A stretch of 64,000 nt of DNA from an uncultured Alcanivorax sp. (GTDB lineage Bacteria; Pseudomonadota; Gammaproteobacteria; Pseudomonadales; Alcanivoracaceae): positions 434,001-498,000 of the forward strand of contig NZ_CAMYIV010000012.1 in NCBI RefSeq assembly GCF_947258575.1, given 5' to 3'. How positions within the stretch are numbered: position 1 is the first letter of the stretch; every line of letters begins with the position of its first letter. Both the position numbers and the translations under genes were made by a program. Below are positions 60,649 through 64,000 of the stretch, piece after piece. The notes beneath the pieces are model-generated. The model did no database searches. It saw nothing but the letters and a program-made list of their open reading frames with translations, and was not told the origin of the DNA.

Positions 60649-61434
60649 TTATTCCGCGTGGGATTTATGTTCGATGAAATCCACCAGCGCTTTCCAGCTT
60701 ACCTGGTCCGCATGGGCATCGTAGCCCACCGGCATGTCGAAGCGTTCCGCTACCGCATCCGCCTTCGGGTTGGTGAAGCTGTGCTTGACGCCGGGGAAGC
60801 TGAGCAGCTGGAAGTCGGCGCCGGCCTCGGTCATTTCCTTGACGAAACCGGTGACCTGTTCGGCAGGAATCATCGGGTCGGCCTGGCCGGTGGCGGCAAG
60901 AATGCGCGCCTTGATGTCACCCGGCTGGGCGGGAGTGTCGGTGCCCAGGGTGCCATGGAAGCTGGCCACGCCGGCCAGGTCGGTACCCATGCGGGCCTGG
61001 TTCAGTACCACGCCACCGCCGAAGCAGTAGCCGATGGCGAACAGACGGCCTGCTTCTACCTGCTGCTGTTTCAGCATCATCTTGCGGGCGGCTTCGAAGC
61101 GGGCGTTCATCTTTTCCGGCTCGGCCATGGCGGATTTCATGAAGGCTTCCGCATCCTTGGGGTGAGTGGCTACCTTGCCGGTGCCGTACATGTCCACCGC
61201 CAGGGCGGTGTAACCGGCCCGGGCCAGCATGCGTGCGCGATCGCGGGCGTAATCGTTCAGGCCCCACCATTCGTGGATCACGATCACCCCGGGCCCGGGT
61301 TTTTTCTGTTTGTCATTCAGGTACATGACGCCGGTGCCCAGATCGTCGGGCAGGGTGACCGGGGTTTCAATGATGTCGCTGAACGCGGTCTGACTCATCA
61401 TAAACAGGGATACCAGCAGCAAAAGCCGTTTCAT
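60649..61434 (-). CDS. Exported dienelactone hydrolase-family protein
   Basis: A 261-residue alpha/beta hydrolase with a signal peptide (about 1-19, ending AFS). The nucleophile cysteine is in GYCFGGGVV (about 134-142), the acid in ATGQADPMIP and the histidine in GVKHSFTNP. HEWWGLND near the N-terminus is the family oxyanion region. Export suggests action on an extracytoplasmic ester rather than classical dienelactone. AAGGA precedes the ATG. Confidence 0.88.
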   Translation of the reverse strand: MKRLLLLVSLFMMSQTAFSDIIETPVTLPDDLGTGVMYLNDKQKKPGPGVIVIHEWWGLNDYARDRARMLARAGYTALAVDMYGTGKVATHPKDAEAFMKSAMAEPEKMNARFEAARKMMLKQQQVEAGRLFAIGYCFGGGVVLNQARMGTDLAGVASFHGTLGTDTPAQPGDIKARILAATGQADPMIPAEQVTGFVKEMTEAGADFQLLSFPGVKHSFTNPKADAVAERFDMPVGYDAHADQVSWKALVDFIEHKSHAE

Positions 61435-61457
61435 TGCAGATCCTTCTCAAGGTGTTA

Positions 61458-61781
61458 TCAGTCGTGCCACACCCAGCGTAGCGGTTCGCCGAAATCATCA
61501 TAAATCAGCTTGCGGGTGGGGCGGTTGGTGAGTCGTTGGCGGCGGGGTTTGTGCTTGCGCGCGTCGATGGTGGCGGCCACCTGGCTCAGATCGGTGCGCG
61601 GGGGCTGGCGGGGGCCGTTGAACAGCACAGTCTGGTGCCCTTTGCCGTGCACAGGATCGGTACCACTGACGCCACGGGGGATCTCCTTGATCTCTCCGCC
61701 CTTGGACAGATAGCGCTCCATATCGCGCTCAAGCTGATGGCGTTGCTGTTCTTTACTGCTGCGAACCTTCACAGGACTCAC
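61458..61781 (-). CDS. Conserved-looking basic protein of unknown function
   Basis: A 107-residue very basic soluble protein: KEQQRHQLERDMERYLSKGG at the start, GEIKEIPRGVSGTDP in the middle and a long Lys/Arg-rich tail ending FGEPLRWVWHD. It could bind nucleic acid. The start is GTG at 61781 without a strong ribosome site. The family was not recognised with certainty. Confidence 0.6.
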   Translation of the reverse strand: MSPVKVRSSKEQQRHQLERDMERYLSKGGEIKEIPRGVSGTDPVHGKGHQTVLFNGPRQPPRTDLSQVAATIDARKHKPRRQRLTNRPTRKLIYDDFGEPLRWVWHD

Positions 61782-61850
61782 CGCCGGGTAATAATGGGTG
61801 ACCGTTCACAATATCAGCCTCCGCCGGAGGCATCTACCTCCTGGCTGAGG

Positions 61851-62393
61851 TCACCGGTTCAATGCATCGCGGATGGCCGCTTCCAGCTCACCACCGCGCG
61901 GCTCCGCCGCTGCCGGGAAATGCCGAATAAGGGAGCCGTCTGCCGCTATCAGGTACTTGTTGAAATTCCAGCCCGGCGCCTGGGTGGCGGTGCCAAGGGC
62001 CTGGAATACCGGGTTGGCATTGTCGCCCTTTACCGAACTGGTGGCGGCCATGGGGAAGGTCACGCCGTAGTTCACATAGCAGACTTCCGCGGTATCGGAC
62101 TCGCTGTTCAGCTCCTGGCGGAAATCATCCGAGGGGAAGCCCACCACAATCAGCCCCTGTTCCCGATAGCTCTGGTACAGCGCCTCCAGATCCTTGAACT
62201 GCGGGGTGTAGCCACACTGACTGGCGGTGTTCACCACCAGCGTCAGCTTGTTGCGGGTCAGGGCACACAGATCCAGCGTCTGCTGGGAATGCAGCTTTCT
62301 GACGGTGGTATCCAGAGCGTCGGCACAGCCGTCCGCCGCGTGAGCCACGGGGGTCAGTAACAACGCAAACAGCAGGCCCAGATAGCGCGCCAT
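61851..62393 (-). CDS. Periplasmic glutathione peroxidase-like protein
   Basis: A 180-residue Gpx-family protein with a signal peptide (about 1-19). The peroxidatic Cys is in VNTASQCGYTPQF (about 54-66). FPSDDF stands in place of the usual FPCNQF, and WNFNKYLI (about 142-149) holds the catalytic Trp/Asn. Export is unusual for Gpx but known in some marine bacteria. GGAGAG precedes the ATG. Confidence 0.88.
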   Translation of the reverse strand: MARYLGLLFALLLTPVAHAADGCADALDTTVRKLHSQQTLDLCALTRNKLTLVVNTASQCGYTPQFKDLEALYQSYREQGLIVVGFPSDDFRQELNSESDTAEVCYVNYGVTFPMAATSSVKGDNANPVFQALGTATQAPGWNFNKYLIAADGSLIRHFPAAAEPRGGELEAAIRDALNR

Positions 62394-62464
62394 GATGATC
62401 TCTCCATGAAATTGTCTGCACAGGATTCACGAAAGCTGATCAAGATGGCGCGAAGGGGGTCACA

Positions 62465-62827
62465 TTATCGAGGAACGAGGGCGTCGCCATCGAATTGCAC
62501 CTGGCTCAGGCCGTGGCGCATGAAGGTGCGGATATTGGCGTGATCGGTGCCGTCCGGGTTGCCCTGAACGTCATGCCGATAGAAATGCCCGAAGCAGGCC
62601 AGGGTCTGGGCGTCTGACAGCTTGTTGAGTTTGGCGAAGGCAAAAATCTTGCAGGATCCCTCGTTGCTGCCGGCCTCATTCACCACCTGGTCACCGCCAC
62701 TGCCGTTGGTAAAGCGGGTAGGGGTGTAGGTGTAGTGCTCGGCAATCACCTCTTGCACCTGCTCGAAGGCGACGGCATCGGGTACCAGGTTCAAGGCAAA
62801 CATCAGGGTTTGAAGGGAATTGCTCAT
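62465..62827 (-). CDS. HopJ-family protein
   Basis: A 120-residue protein with the HopJ signature HYTYTPTRFTNG (about 31-42) and SCKIFAFAKL and CFGHFYRHDV. The family was named from a plant-pathogen effector but is common in harmless marine and soil bacteria, where it is chromosomal and its function unknown. No secretion signal or type III system is present here. AGGA supports ATG 62827. Confidence 0.88.
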   Translation of the reverse strand: MSNSLQTLMFALNLVPDAVAFEQVQEVIAEHYTYTPTRFTNGSGGDQVVNEAGSNEGSCKIFAFAKLNKLSDAQTLACFGHFYRHDVQGNPDGTDHANIRTFMRHGLSQVQFDGDALVPR

Positions 62828-62958
62828 GGGGCGTCCTGTTCCGGTCAGTGAAAGGCGGAAGGGTAGCCGCATCATCGGAACAGGGGAAGGGGGCGGAACC
62901 GAAGCGGCTATCTGTGGAGCTGCATTCGCTGGTGGTCCCGCCCTCTACTGAGAGGCGG

Positions 62959-63354
62959 TTACTTAAGCGCCGGGTCTTTCGGCAGCACCATGCCGGTGCC
63001 CTGCAGCGGGTCACAGTTCTTTAGCACGACCTTGCCTTCGAGCATGTTGCCCCGGGAATATTCCTGGAAGATGCACTCGTTGGTTTGCGGATCGTAATTC
63101 TGGATCCACAGGTTGTCGCCCTTCCAGGTGGCACCGATGTGGTACTGCTCTTCAGGCACCTTGATGTTCATGGTGCCGCCAAAGCGTTTCACAAAAATCT
63201 GTTCCAGCCAGAAGTAGTAGGCCAGCGTGGCTACCAACCAGATCACGGCGGCAATAATCAGCGCCGGCTTCCATTTGCCCAGCCGCACGCCGATGCCAAA
63301 CAGGGCACCGATGACGAGTACTGCAACGAGAAACCAGTAAAGGTAGGTAATCAT
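62959..63354 (-). CDS. Small membrane protein with soluble C-terminal domain, unknown function
   Basis: A 131-residue protein with two helices (about 3-22 and 28-50), then a beta-rich domain with two cysteines (NECIFQEYSRG, VVLKNCDPLQG). Family not recognised. ATG 63354 is supported by AAGGATG; the long upstream frame is antisense to the GIY-YIG gene. Confidence 0.6.
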   Translation of the reverse strand: MITYLYWFLVAVLVIGALFGIGVRLGKWKPALIIAAVIWLVATLAYYFWLEQIFVKRFGGTMNIKVPEEQYHIGATWKGDNLWIQNYDPQTNECIFQEYSRGNMLEGKVVLKNCDPLQGTGMVLPKDPALK

Positions 63355-63423
63355 TTTTTCATCCTTGTTGTCTTGAACGTCTCTGGCATCATAGCAGCCA
63401 GTAAAAAGTGGGATGTAAAAACC

Positions 63424-63744
63424 ATGCAAGAGTGGTGGGTGTATATGCTGCGCTGTGCGGACCGGACGCTCTATACCGGTATCAGCACCGAGCCGGCTCG
63501 ACGCCTTTACGAGCACAACCACAGCCCGAAAGGTGCACGTTACACCCGTGCCCGCCGGCCGGTACAGCCGGTGCTGCTGGTGCCCGCCGGTGATCGGGCC
63601 TCGGCCTCGCGGCTGGAAGCCCGCCTCAAGCGGTTGACCCGTGGCGAAAAACAGCAGTTACTGGCGAGCCTGCGCGACGACAAGCGCAAGGAACCGCTGT
63701 CATTCTGGATTGAAGGAGCAGAGAACCATGACACTTTGGCGTAG
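63424..63744 (+). CDS. GIY-YIG nuclease superfamily protein (YhbQ-like)
   Basis: A 106-residue single GIY-YIG domain: WVYMLRCADRTLYTGIS (about 5-21), the arginine in RRLYEHN and the Glu/Lys helix (SRLEARLKRLTRGEK). It is the small UPF0213/YhbQ type, thought to act on DNA in repair, without a recognition domain. The stop overlaps the start of lemA by 17 bases. ATG at 63424 has no strong ribosome site. Confidence 0.88.
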   Translation: MQEWWVYMLRCADRTLYTGISTEPARRLYEHNHSPKGARYTRARRPVQPVLLVPAGDRASASRLEARLKRLTRGEKQQLLASLRDDKRKEPLSFWIEGAENHDTLA

Positions 63745-64000
63745 CCTTTTTCTGGTCATGCTGGCCGGCTGGCTCAGCGGCTGTGGCATCAACAACATTC
63801 CCACCTACGACGAACAGGTAAAAGCCGCCTGGTCACAGGTGGAAAACCAGTATCAGCGCCGGGCAGACCTGATCCCCAACCTGGTCAACACCGTGAAGGG
63901 CTATGCCAGTCACGAGAGGGAAGTGCTGGTGGACGTGACCGAGGCCCGGGCCAAGGTGGGCTCCATCCAGGTGGACGGCAGCATGCTCGAGAATCCGGAA
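63728..64000 (+). CDS. lemA: LemA-family lipoprotein (cut by the window end)
   Basis: The first 91 residues are visible: lipoprotein signal with lipobox LSGC (Cys19), then AAWSQVENQYQRRADLIPNL and NTVKGYASHE, the LemA signature. AAGGAG lies before the ATG. The lipidated form differs from the membrane-helix form at 34629. TPM-domain genes usually follow such a lemA, but that lies outside the window. Confidence 0.9.
   Translation, partial: MTLWRSLFLVMLAGWLSGCGINNIPTYDEQVKAAWSQVENQYQRRADLIPNLVNTVKGYASHEREVLVDVTEARAKVGSIQVDGSMLENPE

Noticed and set aside
62465-62827. HopJ gene as evidence of a type III secretion system
   Set aside because: The family is widespread in non-pathogens, and no secretion genes, chaperone or effector signal are seen here.

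Overview
The window is about 64 kb of moderately GC-rich chromosome from a free-living, aerobic gammaproteobacterium. The gene content (miaB/ybeZ/ybeY/corC block, caa3-type cytochrome oxidase cluster, RapA, RhlB, PlsC, guanidine/urea carboxylase operon) and the style of the proteins suggest an Alcanivorax-like or related marine oceanospirillalean genome. That assignment is inference from gene repertoire, not from a database match. There are no rRNA or tRNA genes, CRISPR arrays, prophage or transposase genes. Nearly all DNA is core-type coding sequence, separated by intergenic spaces rich in dispersed repeats.

Layout. 0.1-3.8 kb (minus): a degenerate rhomboid-like membrane protein, corC, ybeY and ybeZ, all overlapping. 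4.1-7.5 kb (plus): a beta-propeller lipoprotein, an ECF sigma factor and its RskA-like anti-sigma factor, sitting between ybeZ and miaB. 8.9-12.8 kb: SCO and PCuAC copper chaperones, a porin with a small phosphate-binding-like protein, and a secreted EEP-family nuclease/phosphatase. 12.9-31.8 kb: mixed single genes, including a TorF-type porin, an M14 carboxypeptidase, a PIN-PhoH ATPase, a frame-broken OmpW, glpE-rhlB, an SDR/methyltransferase pair, plsC, a START protein, a sialidase-like protein facing a sodium symporter, and a membrane-anchored cold-shock domain. 32-36 kb: M48 protease plus LemA, and an Mpo1-like protein. 36.3-45.6 kb: haem A synthesis and oxidase assembly genes (ctaB, ctaA, a CxxxC protein, SURF1; minus) facing away from the oxidase operon ctaC-ctaD-ctaG-ctaE (plus). 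45.8-52.2 kb: a CigR-like protein, a carboxylesterase, rapA, an XRE/MmyB regulator divergent from a small membrane protein, and two tiny Cys-rich proteins. 52.3-60.5 kb (minus): an ABC transporter, two DUF1989 proteins and a urea-carboxylase-family enzyme behind a guanidine-I (ykkC) riboswitch and a sigma-54-type promoter. 60.6-64 kb: dienelactone hydrolase, periplasmic glutathione peroxidase, HopJ-family protein, GIY-YIG protein and a second lemA cut by the window end.

How it fits together. The clearest unit is the guanidine/nitrogen operon: a nitrogen-type promoter, a guanidine-sensing leader, uptake (ABC transporter), carboxylation and deimination. The allophanate hydrolase expected to finish the pathway is absent from this locus. 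The second unit is aerobic respiration, with the oxidase structural genes, haem A synthesis, SURF1, Cox11 and a separate SCO/PCuAC pair for copper delivery.

The most unusual feature is the intergenic DNA. One class is dispersed GTAGGAGC-type REP-like elements, some arranged as very long palindromes. A second class is four roughly 150-bp elements at gene 3' ends, bounded by inverted low-complexity tracts (GTTAACAGT-type, CAATTGATA-type or TTGAAAGTTCAAAG-type) around a GC-rich hairpin. One of these supplies the stop codon of a gene. Also notable are a G10 tract that breaks ompW, a rhomboid fold that has lost both catalytic residues, and a near-perfect palindrome in an XRE-regulator intergenic region.
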